The position numbers and the translations under genes are program-made. Positions 52,436-60,651 of a stretch of DNA of 64,000 bases are shown here, in pieces. Within the stretch, counting starts at the first letter, position 1. Every line of letters starts with the position of its first letter. The DNA comes from DAIDKA01 sp036521075. Its GTDB lineage: Bacteria; Pseudomonadota; Gammaproteobacteria; Steroidobacterales; Steroidobacteraceae. Under the pieces are notes generated by a model that was given only the letters and a program-made list of their open reading frames with translations, was not told the DNA's origin and searched no databases. The stretch spans positions 130,329 to 194,328 of the forward strand of contig DATDIL010000135.1 of NCBI GenBank assembly GCA_036521075.1, in the 5' to 3' direction.

Positions 52436-53592
52436 GCGACGGCGTCAAATGCCTGCTGGTGGATGATCTGCCGGAAAACCTGCTCGCCTTGTCGGAACTT
52501 CTGCGTGAGCAGGATGTCGAGATCCTGGAAGCCCGCTCCGGGACCGAGGCGCTTGAGATCCTTCTGGTCCATGACGTGGCGCTTGCACTGCTGGACGTGC
52601 AGATGCCGGACATGGATGGCTTCCAGCTTGCTGAACTGATGCGCGGGAGTGCGCGGATTCGCCGTGTCCCGATCATTTTTGTCACCGCCGGTGCGCGCGA
52701 TCAGCATCGGATGTTCAGGGGCTACGAGTCGGGAGCGGTCGATTTTCTGTATAAACCCATCGACCCGCGCATCCTGCGGAACAAGGCAGCAATTTTCTTT
52801 CAGCTTGATCGACAACGACGCCAGCTGGATCGTCAGCTGCATGAGCGCACCGAAACGCTCAGGCTGAACGAGATGTTCACGGCGCTGCTTGCGCATGATC
52901 TGCGCAATCCGCTCAGTGCGATCATGACCTCCGGGCGGCTGATAGAGCGCATTGCCGCCGAACCGATCGCCAAGGATGCGGCGGCGCGGGTGCTGTCCAG
53001 CGGACGGCGTATGGGCCGACTGATTGAGGATATGCTGGATCTGGCGCGTGCGCGGGTCGGCAATGGAATTGCCATCAAGCGGGAGGAGGGGGATCTTGGC
53101 ACCCTGATTGGTCCGGTCGTGCGGGAGCATCAGGCCGCTTCACCTGGCCGGCAAATCGAAATCGTTTCCAAGGGTGTGCTGAAGGGTCAATGGGACGCCG
53201 AACGCATCGCGCAGGTGGCCTCCAATCTCATTGGCAACGCCATAAAGCATGGGGATCCGAAAGGGCCGGTCGTGGTCAGTCTGGATGGAACACACCGCGA
53301 TACCGTCTTCTTCGCGGTCGCCAATGACGGGGTGATTCCTGCAGAGCGGCATGCGGGGCTGTTTGATCCATTCAAGGACGGGCATCAGCGGGTGGGTCGC
53401 AACGAAGGGCTGGGTCTGGGGCTGTACATCGTTCAGCAAATCGTGACGGCGCATTCCGGCAGCATCGATGTCCGAACGGAGGAGGAGCGGCGCACGGTAT
53501 TTCGGGTGCAATTGCCGCGCAGACTGGGCGTGGAAATGGCCGATTCGCAGTTACTGGGTGCCCGCGCCGCAGGCCGCGGCGCGGCCGAGTAA
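52432..53592 (+). CDS. Receiver-histidine kinase
   Basis: 386-residue cytoplasmic kinase with an N-terminal receiver. The phospho-acceptor is D55 (LLDVQMPDMDG) with the conserved Lys in YKPID. A short coiled coil leads to HisKA with H155 (LLAHDLRNPLS) and an ATP-binding domain with NLIGNAIKHG and GLGLGLYIVQQIV. This layout is typical of the last partner in CheB/CheR/multi-receiver kinase operons and could take phosphate from the large hybrid kinase and pass it on. It overlaps CheB by four bases and, at the 3' end, the convergent sigma factor gene by 42. Confidence 0.88.
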   Translation: MSDGVKCLLVDDLPENLLALSELLREQDVEILEARSGTEALEILLVHDVALALLDVQMPDMDGFQLAELMRGSARIRRVPIIFVTAGARDQHRMFRGYESGAVDFLYKPIDPRILRNKAAIFFQLDRQRRQLDRQLHERTETLRLNEMFTALLAHDLRNPLSAIMTSGRLIERIAAEPIAKDAAARVLSSGRRMGRLIEDMLDLARARVGNGIAIKREEGDLGTLIGPVVREHQAASPGRQIEIVSKGVLKGQWDAERIAQVASNLIGNAIKHGDPKGPVVVSLDGTHRDTVFFAVANDGVIPAERHAGLFDPFKDGHQRVGRNEGLGLGLYIVQQIVTAHSGSIDVRTEEERRTVFRVQLPRRLGVEMADSQLLGARAAGRGAAE

Positions 53593-54819
53593 CAGATCTC
53601 TTTCCCGCGTATTGCGGGTCAGCCCAGCCGCGCGCGAAAACTCGGCCCGGGCTTCGGCATGGCGCCCGAGCTTTTCCAGCAAGTCACCGCGCACGCTGGG
53701 TAGCAGGTGGTAGGTCGCCAGCCTTGGCTCATTGGTGATCGTATCAACCAGCTCCAGGGCGGCAGCGGCGCCGTAGGCCATTGATACTGCGACGGCGCGA
53801 TTGAGTTCAATAACGGGGGAGGGCTGCAGCTGCGCGAGCGCATCGTACAGGGCCACGATCTGAACCCAGTCAGTCTCAGCGGCGATTGGGGCCCGGGCGT
53901 GGCAGGCCGTGATGGCCGCCTGGATTGTGTACGGGCCTGAGGGGCCAGCGAGTGCCTGTGCCCGCTGCAGCGCCGCGAGCCCGCGCTGGATCAGCAGCCG
54001 ATTCCAACGTGCACGGTTCTGCGCCAACAGCAAAATGGGCTCGCCCTGTGCGTCCGTGCGGGCACCGATGCGCGAACTGTGGATTTCCATCAGCGCAACC
54101 AGGCCGTGCACTTCGGGTTCCTCAGGCAGCAGGTGGGACAGGATCCGTCCCAGCCGCAGCGCCTCCTCGCACAACGCGGGACGCATCCAATCCCCGCCAC
54201 TGGTGGCGGCATAACCCTCGTTGAAGATCAGGTAGATCACTTCCAATACCGATTCGACCCTGGCCGCGCGCTGCGCGCCACGCGGCACTTCGAAGGGCAC
54301 ATGCGCCTCGGCGAGGGTGCGTTTGGCACGCACGATGCGCTGGCCAATGGCCGGTTCCGGTACCAGAAATGCCCGGGCGATCTCGGCGGTGGTCAGACCG
54401 GCCAGCATCCGCAGGGTCAGCGCCGTGCGCGCCTGCGTCCCGAGCACCGGATGGCAGACGATGAACATCAGCCGCAGCAGATCATCGCCGATGTCATCAT
54501 CCGCAGCGTCCTCGGCTTGCGCATCGGGCGTCACGCGAAGAGGACTCTCGTGCGCAACGGCATCGCTGGTGCGCGCGATGAGCTTGCGGCGCCGCAGTTC
54601 ATCGAGCGCACGGTTCTTCGCCGCCGTCATCAGCCACGCACCGGGTTTGTCCGGAACGCCGGCGCGAGGCCATTGCTCCAGGGCACTCACCAGCGCGTCC
54701 TGCGCGAACTCCTCGGCGAGCCCTATCTGTCGCAGCATGCGGGTCAGCCTTGCGATGATTTTGGCCGATTCCATGCGCCAGACAGCCTCGATGGTGCGTT
54801 GGATCTTCGAATCAGACAT
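53551..54819 (-). CDS. ECF42-like sigma factor with C-terminal TPR-like extension
   Basis: 422-residue extracytoplasmic-function sigma factor, about twice the usual length. The sigma2 region has LAEEFAQDALVSALEQWP and WLMTAAKNRALDELRRRK; sigma4 has RMLAGLTTAEIARAFLVPEPAIGQRIVRAKR. The long C-terminal part (DUF6596 and TPR-like helices) is typical of group ECF42. No anti-sigma factor is next to it. Instead a DGPF-domain gene lies just upstream, the recurring partner of this group. GAGGATG precedes the ATG at 54819. Its 3' end overlaps the signalling operon's last gene. Target promoters are unknown, but usually include the DGPF gene. Confidence 0.88.
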   Translation of the reverse strand: MSDSKIQRTIEAVWRMESAKIIARLTRMLRQIGLAEEFAQDALVSALEQWPRAGVPDKPGAWLMTAAKNRALDELRRRKLIARTSDAVAHESPLRVTPDAQAEDAADDDIGDDLLRLMFIVCHPVLGTQARTALTLRMLAGLTTAEIARAFLVPEPAIGQRIVRAKRTLAEAHVPFEVPRGAQRAARVESVLEVIYLIFNEGYAATSGGDWMRPALCEEALRLGRILSHLLPEEPEVHGLVALMEIHSSRIGARTDAQGEPILLLAQNRARWNRLLIQRGLAALQRAQALAGPSGPYTIQAAITACHARAPIAAETDWVQIVALYDALAQLQPSPVIELNRAVAVSMAYGAAAALELVDTITNEPRLATYHLLPSVRGDLLEKLGRHAEARAEFSRAAGLTRNTRERDLLLGRAAACGAGTQ

Positions 54820-54844
54820 GACATCCTCGCCCGTGCGCGCGCGG

Positions 54845-55267
54845 TTAGGTATTCTTGATCCGGGCCCGCAGCTGCTGTTCCTGGGCCTGCAGCTCCGGGG
54901 TGAATTCCGCACCAAAGTCTGCAGCCTCGAACAGCGGTCGAATCTCGATCTCCGATTCCTCGCTCATGGGGTTCGGACAGCGTTTCACCCATTCGAGCGC
55001 CTCTTCGATCGACTTTACCTGCCATAACCAGAATCCCGCCACGAGTTCCTTGGTTTCGGCAAAGGGTCCATCGATCACCGTGCGCTTCTCGCCCGTGAAG
55101 CGGACTCGCTTGCCCCGGCGACTCGGGTGCAACCCTTCCCCCGCGAGCATCACGCCGGCCTTGACGAGTTCCTCATTGAAGCGGCCCATGGCGCTGAGTA
55201 ATGCCTCGCTTGGCATGATGCCCGCCTCGCTCGAGGCGGTCGCCTTGACCATGACTATGACTTTCAT
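54845..55267 (-). CDS. YCII-related DGPF-domain protein
   Basis: 140-residue protein of the YCII/DGPF family. The namesake segment reads DGPFAETKELVAGFW (about residues 65-79) and the N-terminal MKVIVMVKA strand is typical. It is found next to ECF42 sigma factors, with which it is often co-regulated; whether it acts as an accessory regulator is unclear. AAGGA lies before the ATG. It starts the minus-strand pair, so the promoter must be in the 314-base spacer to its left. Confidence 0.85.
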   Translation of the reverse strand: MKVIVMVKATASSEAGIMPSEALLSAMGRFNEELVKAGVMLAGEGLHPSRRGKRVRFTGEKRTVIDGPFAETKELVAGFWLWQVKSIEEALEWVKRCPNPMSEESEIEIRPLFEAADFGAEFTPELQAQEQQLRARIKNT

Positions 55268-55581
55268 GCTGCTATCCTTTTAAAAACAATAAGTTGTACA
55301 GAGACCGGCGGCACATCCGCAAAGCGCATTTGGCGCCACTCTGACCAGTTACTCTAGGGCGACGAACTGCACGCTGCGATTTCGACAATAACGACAAAAA
55401 CAAAAATTCTTGATCCCCCCTTCTCGGTTGCAAGGGCATCCCAAAAAACGGCTGCGACCTCTAACATCAATATGGATTGTCAATGGTGACTTGCTGATTT
55501 AGCCATAGGCGCGGGCCCTTGGAACTAGTGGCGCAGGTTCGATATCCTAACTAGTCATCATTGAATCGAGAGTGAGCCACC
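55268..55581. other. 314-base spacer between divergent genes
   Basis: AT-richer than its surroundings. It should hold the promoter of the DGPF-sigma pair on the minus strand and of the exported protein on the plus strand. Only weak matches were seen (for example TTGCGG and TACAAC 18 bases apart on the minus strand, before AAGGA). No RNA motif or repeat is recognised. Confidence 0.4.
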
Positions 55582-56016
55582 ATGCGTGCACCTTCCCGCC
55601 TGCTGCAGTCCCTGGCCTGTGCGTCCCTGTTCATGATCGCCACGTGTGCCTATGCGGGTTCGGTTTCCGGTCCGGTGGTGGTATTGCCGAACAGCTACTA
55701 CCTGCAGCCTGACCAGGGAGGCCAAACCAAGCTCGTCAAACGCGATGGCAAGCGGCTGCTGCCCGGCACGATTGCGGCCTATGTCGTCTCGGGTCAGCTG
55801 GTGGTGGGGGCTATTGGCGCCACACCGCCCCCCGGGCATCAATTCACCAATGACCTTGAATTCGCGGGCACTCCTGACACGAAATACTTCATCCTCGACA
55901 CGGCCACCGGCAAGCTTGAATCCAACCTGGACGAGGCGGCATGGCACAAGCGGCTGCAGGAACTGGGACAGCGCGCCGACCTGCACATCTACCCGCCATT
56001 GCCCTGGCAGAACTGA
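55582..56016 (+). CDS. Small exported protein of unknown function
   Basis: 144-residue protein with a signal peptide (LACASLFMIATCAYAGSV). The mature part is mostly beta and begins GPVVVLPNSYYLQPD. A TKYFILDTATGKLESNLDEAAW segment follows, then a short helical end (LQELGQRADLHIYPP). No family is recognised. It is alone between two divergent or spaced neighbours. Confidence 0.55.
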   Translation: MRAPSRLLQSLACASLFMIATCAYAGSVSGPVVVLPNSYYLQPDQGGQTKLVKRDGKRLLPGTIAAYVVSGQLVVGAIGATPPPGHQFTNDLEFAGTPDTKYFILDTATGKLESNLDEAAWHKRLQELGQRADLHIYPPLPWQN

Positions 56017-56317
56017 ACTCGTGCTTTACACCCTTGCAGGCCGGGGCTATCTTCCCGACCGTTATTGGTGGCACAAGGCGTTCCAGTGGGCAGTTGTATG
56101 AGTGGCAGTCAGCATTGCGCTGCACGCAGGCGAACGTCAGCTCGATAACGCTCAGGCCTTTCCCGGAGCGCCGTCAGCTCCTGTTGATTTCCACCTTCCG
56201 TCGAACGAACTGATCGCTCGCAAATGAGCACGGCTGAAACGTGCCTGGCGCGAGTCACCGGTCGTGTGTGACGCGCAGCTGCTGTCCGCCGGCGACGCAG
56301 GGTTTTGGAGCGCGGCG
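56017..56317. other. 301-base spacer before the Nramp-like gene
   Basis: No ORF, terminator or riboswitch could be supported. I looked for a manganese (yybP-ykoY) or magnesium (M-box) leader because of the downstream transporter and saw no recognisable core. GGAG about seven bases before the ATG at 56318 is the only clear signal. Confidence 0.4.
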
Positions 56318-57601
56318 ATGGTGATACTTCTCAGCAAACTCGGGGAACACCCGCGAATAAAGCAGCTGGGCCCCGGTCTGATCACCGGTGCCGCGGACGA
56401 TGATCCGAGTGGCATCGCCACCTACTCGCAGGCCGGAGCGCAATTCGGCTACAGCATGCTGTGGGCGGTGCTGTTCACCTATCCGCTGATGGTCGGAATC
56501 CAGATGGTCAGCGCGCGGCTCGGCTGCATCAGCGGTCGCGGCCTGGCGGCGAATGTGAAAGCGGTGTTCCCGCGGTGGGTGCTGTACAGCATCGTCGGCC
56601 TGCTGCTGATGGCCAATACCATCAACATTGCAGCCGATGTGGCCGCGATGGGCGAAGCGCTGCGGCTGCTGGCTGGTGGCTCGGCGCGCCTGTACTCGGT
56701 CGGCTTCGGCGCCCTATGCCTGGCCTTGCAGGTCTTTCTGCGCTACGAGACTTACGTGCGCTACCTGAAGTGGCTGACCCTGGTGCTGCTGTCGTACGTC
56801 GCGGTCATCTTCACGATTCATGTCCCGTGGAATACGGTGGTTCGTGAACTGGCGTTTCCGAGCCTGGTGCTTGACAACAATACGATCACCGTCATCGTCG
56901 CCGTCTTCGGTACCACCATCAGCCCGTATCTGTTCTTCTGGCAGGCGGCGCAGGAGGTGGAGGACCTGCGGGCGCTGTCCACCCGCAATGGTCAGGGCAC
57001 CCTGCTGCCGCACGCGCAGGATGTCGCACGCCGCCACCTGCGCCGCATCCGCTGGGACACCTATCTTGGCATGGGGTTTTCGAACCTCATCGCCTTCTTC
57101 ATCATCTTGAGCACCGCGGCGACGTTGCACGCGTCGGGCTTCACGAACATTCAAACCTCGGCCCAGGCGGCCAGCGCACTGCGACCACTGGGGGGGCAGC
57201 TCACCTTCCTGCTCTTCAGCCTCGGGATCATCGGTACCGGAATGCTGGCCGTTCCGGTACTGGCCGGATCGGCCGCATATGCCGTATCCGAGAGCTTTGA
57301 CTGGCAGTCGGGCATGGACCGCAAGCTGCACGAGGCCCTGGAATTTTACGCCATCATCGCGATTGCGACGGTCGGCGGCGTGATCCTGAACTTCACGCAC
57401 CTGGACCCGATGCGGGCCCTGTTATGGAGCGCCGAGATCAATGGCGTGATCGCGGTGCCGATCATGGCAATCATGATGCTGCTCGCACGGCGCGCGGACA
57501 TCATGGGCCAGTTCGTCATCCGGCCAAGGCTGCGACGCCTGGGCTGGGCCGCCACGGCAGTGATGGCGCTGACGGTGGTCGCGATGGTGGCGACTATGTG
57601 A
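56318..57601 (+). CDS. Nramp-family divalent-metal transporter, variant (NRMT-like)
   Basis: 427-residue inner-membrane transporter with about 11 helices. Helix 1 carries DDDPSGIATYSQAG where canonical manganese/iron transporters have DPGN. Helix 6 reads GTTISPYLFFWQAAQEVED and lacks the usual MPHN Met. Both changes resemble the Nramp-related magnesium transporters (NRMT group) rather than MntH, so Mg2+ or another hard ion is the better guess. The start at 56318 has GGAG upstream; a GTG at 56264 is in frame but less family-like. It ends converging by eight bases on the NTF2-like gene. Confidence 0.82.
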   Translation: MVILLSKLGEHPRIKQLGPGLITGAADDDPSGIATYSQAGAQFGYSMLWAVLFTYPLMVGIQMVSARLGCISGRGLAANVKAVFPRWVLYSIVGLLLMANTINIAADVAAMGEALRLLAGGSARLYSVGFGALCLALQVFLRYETYVRYLKWLTLVLLSYVAVIFTIHVPWNTVVRELAFPSLVLDNNTITVIVAVFGTTISPYLFFWQAAQEVEDLRALSTRNGQGTLLPHAQDVARRHLRRIRWDTYLGMGFSNLIAFFIILSTAATLHASGFTNIQTSAQAASALRPLGGQLTFLLFSLGIIGTGMLAVPVLAGSAAYAVSESFDWQSGMDRKLHEALEFYAIIAIATVGGVILNFTHLDPMRALLWSAEINGVIAVPIMAIMMLLARRADIMGQFVIRPRLRRLGWAATAVMALTVVAMVATM

Positions 57602-58205
57602 AGCGCAGTGCGGCTATTTGCCAGCAGCCGGCGATCTTCACATACCGCGCCTCGAAACGGCCGGCCTTCCAGTGCCGTTCGGCCACCTGGCCCTGCAGGC
57701 GCGCCATCTGCGCCAGGGTCGAATCCGACGGCAGCGGGGAACTCAGCTCCACATCGCAATGGAAGGTGGCGGCGGCCTGGGCGCCATCCGCGGCGATCTC
57801 GATCAGGTCCTGCTGTTGCAGCGGGCTGCGACGATAGGCGCTGTGGATGATCGGCGCCAGCTGCTGCCGATACTGAGTCGCAAACAACAGTCTGATGGCA
57901 GGCTTGCCGATAGCGTTTGATCCACTCAGCGCCACTGCGGCGTGGGACTCGAACAGTTCCACTGCCGTATCGTAGTCCTGATTTTCGACCGCTGCGGTGA
58001 AGGCTAGATGCAATCGCCGGATCGCTTCGCGATCCTGATGGCACCTAAGGTCGCGCTGCAGCCCCTGCACCTGGTCCGCAGCCGCGCAGGAGCTGCGGGG
58101 CAGCAATGCCGTGGCCGCCGTGGTCGTGATGGCTCCGGCCCCCAGGACCGCACTGCCGCGCAGGAAGAACGCCCGACGCGTGCCATTCATTTTGCCTTCA
58201 CTCAT
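57594..58205 (-). CDS. Tat-exported NTF2/SnoaL-like protein
   Basis: 203-residue protein. A twin-arginine signal (TRRAFFLRGSAVLGAGA) is followed by a mature domain that looks like a nuclear-transport-factor-2 fold: a helix with REAIRRLHLAFTAAVENQDYDTAVELF and later strands ending FEARYVKIAGCWQIAALRF. AAGGAG precedes the ATG at 58205. It starts 11 bases after the MoaF-like gene stop on the same strand, so the two probably form an operon. Function unknown; the fold is often catalytic or ligand-binding. Confidence 0.7.
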   Translation of the reverse strand: MSEGKMNGTRRAFFLRGSAVLGAGAITTTAATALLPRSSCAAADQVQGLQRDLRCHQDREAIRRLHLAFTAAVENQDYDTAVELFESHAAVALSGSNAIGKPAIRLLFATQYRQQLAPIIHSAYRRSPLQQQDLIEIAADGAQAAATFHCDVELSSPLPSDSTLAQMARLQGQVAERHWKAGRFEARYVKIAGCWQIAALRFT

Positions 58206-58216
58206 GGCGCTCTCCT

Positions 58217-59995
58217 TCAAATCAGTCCGAGATGTTTCTTGACCTCGAATTTCCCCGCATGGCGGGCGCGCGCGCCGATCACGCTGAGGCTCAGGCCCCC
58301 CTGACGGCCCACGTGATAGCCAAACCCCGCATCGTGCATGATCTTGCGGTTGAACAGGATCACGCCCAGCGTCCCGTTACAGGCCTCTTCGACCCAGGCC
58401 ATGATGTACACCCCGTCGCGCAGCTTCGAGTACCACCCCGGAGAGCTCCATTGCAGGCCCCCCGAACCGTCCGGCTGGAAGATGATCCACGAATATGTCG
58501 AAGGCGTCGCATACAGGTGCATGGAGGTAAGCCCGGGATTGCCCGGTGAATAGTTCCAGGTGTAGGCCTCGCCGACCATTTCGTCGGTCATCGCATGGCG
58601 CAGATACTGAGGGGGCGTCGGCGCGCCCTCCATTTGCAGGACACCGAAGTAGTAGGTTGGATGGGTCTCGTTGTTGCGGAACGGCGTACCGGTCGTGCCT
58701 TTGACGATCGTGCACAGACTGTTCTTCATATCCAGTGCAACCATCGCGCAGGAGCGCGGGAACTCGGCGTCCAGCAGATGCGCGAAGAAGTACAGATCTT
58801 CGTCCGGCTCATACATCTCATACCAGGCGTCGCGCCAGTTCGGATTGCCCTCGTAGCGCCACTTCAACTGCTTGCCATCGGTGAACTGGTACTGGATGAC
58901 TGGTCCGCCATTATCCATGCGGGCGGTCAGGGACTTGCCGGCGAATTTGCCAATGAGTTCACCCTTGTAGCCGCCCATGCCGGCGGCACCGCTGCCGCGA
59001 CCGTCGCCAAAGGCGTGCGCGTGATTGAGGACCTGGTCCTTCACTTCGTCGTCGGTCATGACGTCGAACGTTTCCAGTGGGCGATACAGGCGGCGCGGAC
59101 CCCGGGTTTCCTCGTTGTTGCCGAACACTTCGAATGAGGCGATCTGGCCGGTGGGCTCGCCCTTGCCGGAGTACATGTAGTACTCGAGCTCATCTTTCTC
59201 GTTCAGCCCCAGGCGCACGCCTTTCTGCGCCATGTCGAACAGATCGATGATCTGCAGGGTCAGCGTGCCGGAGAATTCGGCCTCGATGCGGGAGTAGATG
59301 AATTGATGGTCGTTGACCATGATGTAGTCGGTCGGTGCGCAGACCGTCAGCTCGCCACCGAAGCGGGTCAGTTCGATGAAATTCGAATACAGGATCGACA
59401 CATAGAACTCGAGCAGCTCGATGTCGTTGTCCTGCTTCCAGTACATGCCCTTGCCTTCGAGGCGGTTGGTATAGGTGTGGCGCGCCGCAGGCGCAGCCGT
59501 ACCGTCATCGACATAACCGAACCAGATCTTGCGCTGTGCTTCACGGTTGCGGCGACCGTTGCGGAACTGCGGCGCGCGCTTCGCGGCAGCCGCCGCGGCA
59601 GTCTCGGCCGTGGCATAGCCGCTGAAGGACACCTCGAACACCGTCACCAGGCGGCTGCGCGGATCGACCACCACTTCGTAGCCGCGCTGGGTTCCGGGGA
59701 TCATGTGGGACAGCAGTATCAGTCCGTGGCTGTCCAGGGCGCCGTAGCCAGCCTTGATCGCCTTGGCGCCGTTCTCGGACAGCTCCAGCTCGCGGCTGTT
59801 ACGGAAGTTGTATTCCAGCCGGGGGCCATCGTTGGTCACGATCTTCAGATGCTTTCCCGCGAAGGCATCGGAAAAAGCGGATTTGCCGCTGGGGCCTCCG
59901 GCAGTGGGGCGCAGGGCCTGCGTCACCTGCGCTTCGGTCAGGTCCGTGTAGGGAATTCGATGCATCTGCAAGGACCGGTAATTGCGCGTGGCCAC
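58217..59995 (-). CDS. MoaF-like protein with two tandem modules
   Basis: 592-residue cytoplasmic-looking protein. Two related halves are visible: GKHLKIVTNDGPRLEYNF near residue 45 and GKSLTARMDNGGPVIQYQF near residue 365. Both are followed by a similar strand pattern, as in calycin-like MoaF proteins, where most members are about half this length. MoaF is named for molybdenum cofactor genes, but its activity is not established, and no other Moa gene is nearby. A GTG at 59995 with AAGGAG six bases before it is the start; the open frame continues to 60916 but is not coding there. Upstream of the NTF2-like gene. Confidence 0.65.
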   Translation of the reverse strand: MATRNYRSLQMHRIPYTDLTEAQVTQALRPTAGGPSGKSAFSDAFAGKHLKIVTNDGPRLEYNFRNSRELELSENGAKAIKAGYGALDSHGLILLSHMIPGTQRGYEVVVDPRSRLVTVFEVSFSGYATAETAAAAAAKRAPQFRNGRRNREAQRKIWFGYVDDGTAAPAARHTYTNRLEGKGMYWKQDNDIELLEFYVSILYSNFIELTRFGGELTVCAPTDYIMVNDHQFIYSRIEAEFSGTLTLQIIDLFDMAQKGVRLGLNEKDELEYYMYSGKGEPTGQIASFEVFGNNEETRGPRRLYRPLETFDVMTDDEVKDQVLNHAHAFGDGRGSGAAGMGGYKGELIGKFAGKSLTARMDNGGPVIQYQFTDGKQLKWRYEGNPNWRDAWYEMYEPDEDLYFFAHLLDAEFPRSCAMVALDMKNSLCTIVKGTTGTPFRNNETHPTYYFGVLQMEGAPTPPQYLRHAMTDEMVGEAYTWNYSPGNPGLTSMHLYATPSTYSWIIFQPDGSGGLQWSSPGWYSKLRDGVYIMAWVEEACNGTLGVILFNRKIMHDAGFGYHVGRQGGLSLSVIGARARHAGKFEVKKHLGLI

Positions 59996-60096
59996 AGTGT
60001 TCTCCTTCGTAGGGCATCTTTCTTGGGCGGCGCAAGAGTAGATCATCTGCGCGGTGACGGGAACGGGGCGTCGCGGGTGTGATGCGACGCAGCGAA

Positions 60097-60651
60097 TTAT
60101 CTTTTGCCCGAGGGCCGTGCGCGCCAGGGCGCCATGCTGGCAAAGACGCCGTCGCGGTAGATCCAGGCATGCACGAGCGCGGCCCCGAAATGCGCGATGA
60201 ACGTCGCAATGAATGCGTAGGCGAGTAGGGTGTGCGCGCGGCGCAGGGTCGCGTACAGCAGCGGGTCGTGCGGCAGAATCGCCGGTAAGTGCACCGACCC
60301 GGCCAATACCACCGGATACCGCGCGGCCGACAGCATTCCCCAGCCAATAAGCGGCATGAAGATCATCAAAGTGTAAAACACGACCTGCGAACCCAGGGCA
60401 GCGAAGCGCTCGAGCCGGTTCAAGTGACCCGGAAGCGGCGGACCCGGGTGCAGCAGTCGGTTCGCGAGACGTATGACTGCCAGTACCAGGATTGCGATTC
60501 CCAACGGCCGGTGAATCGCGAGGAGTCCGTGGTAGCGCCCCGACACGGTGGACACCATGCCCAGACCCACGAACAGCATGGTCAGCACCATTGCGGCCAT
60601 GAGCCAATGCAGCAGGCGCGACACAGCAGTGAATCGCGGTGCCTCGATCAT
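60097..60651 (-). CDS. Cytochrome b561
   Basis: 184-residue inner-membrane diheme cytochrome b561 of the bacterial type. Four helices are visible with heme-ligand His candidates: H15 (SRLLHWLM), H40 and H47 (YHGLLAIHRPLG), and the His of RRAHTLLAY and FIAHFG near the C-terminus. It would move electrons between quinones and a periplasmic partner. The ATG overlaps the stop of the catalase-related gene by four bases; this pair is a common gammaproteobacterial arrangement in which the cytochrome may serve the periplasmic peroxidase. Confidence 0.85.
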   Translation of the reverse strand: MIEAPRFTAVSRLLHWLMAAMVLTMLFVGLGMVSTVSGRYHGLLAIHRPLGIAILVLAVIRLANRLLHPGPPLPGHLNRLERFAALGSQVVFYTLMIFMPLIGWGMLSAARYPVVLAGSVHLPAILPHDPLLYATLRRAHTLLAYAFIATFIAHFGAALVHAWIYRDGVFASMAPWRARPSGKR

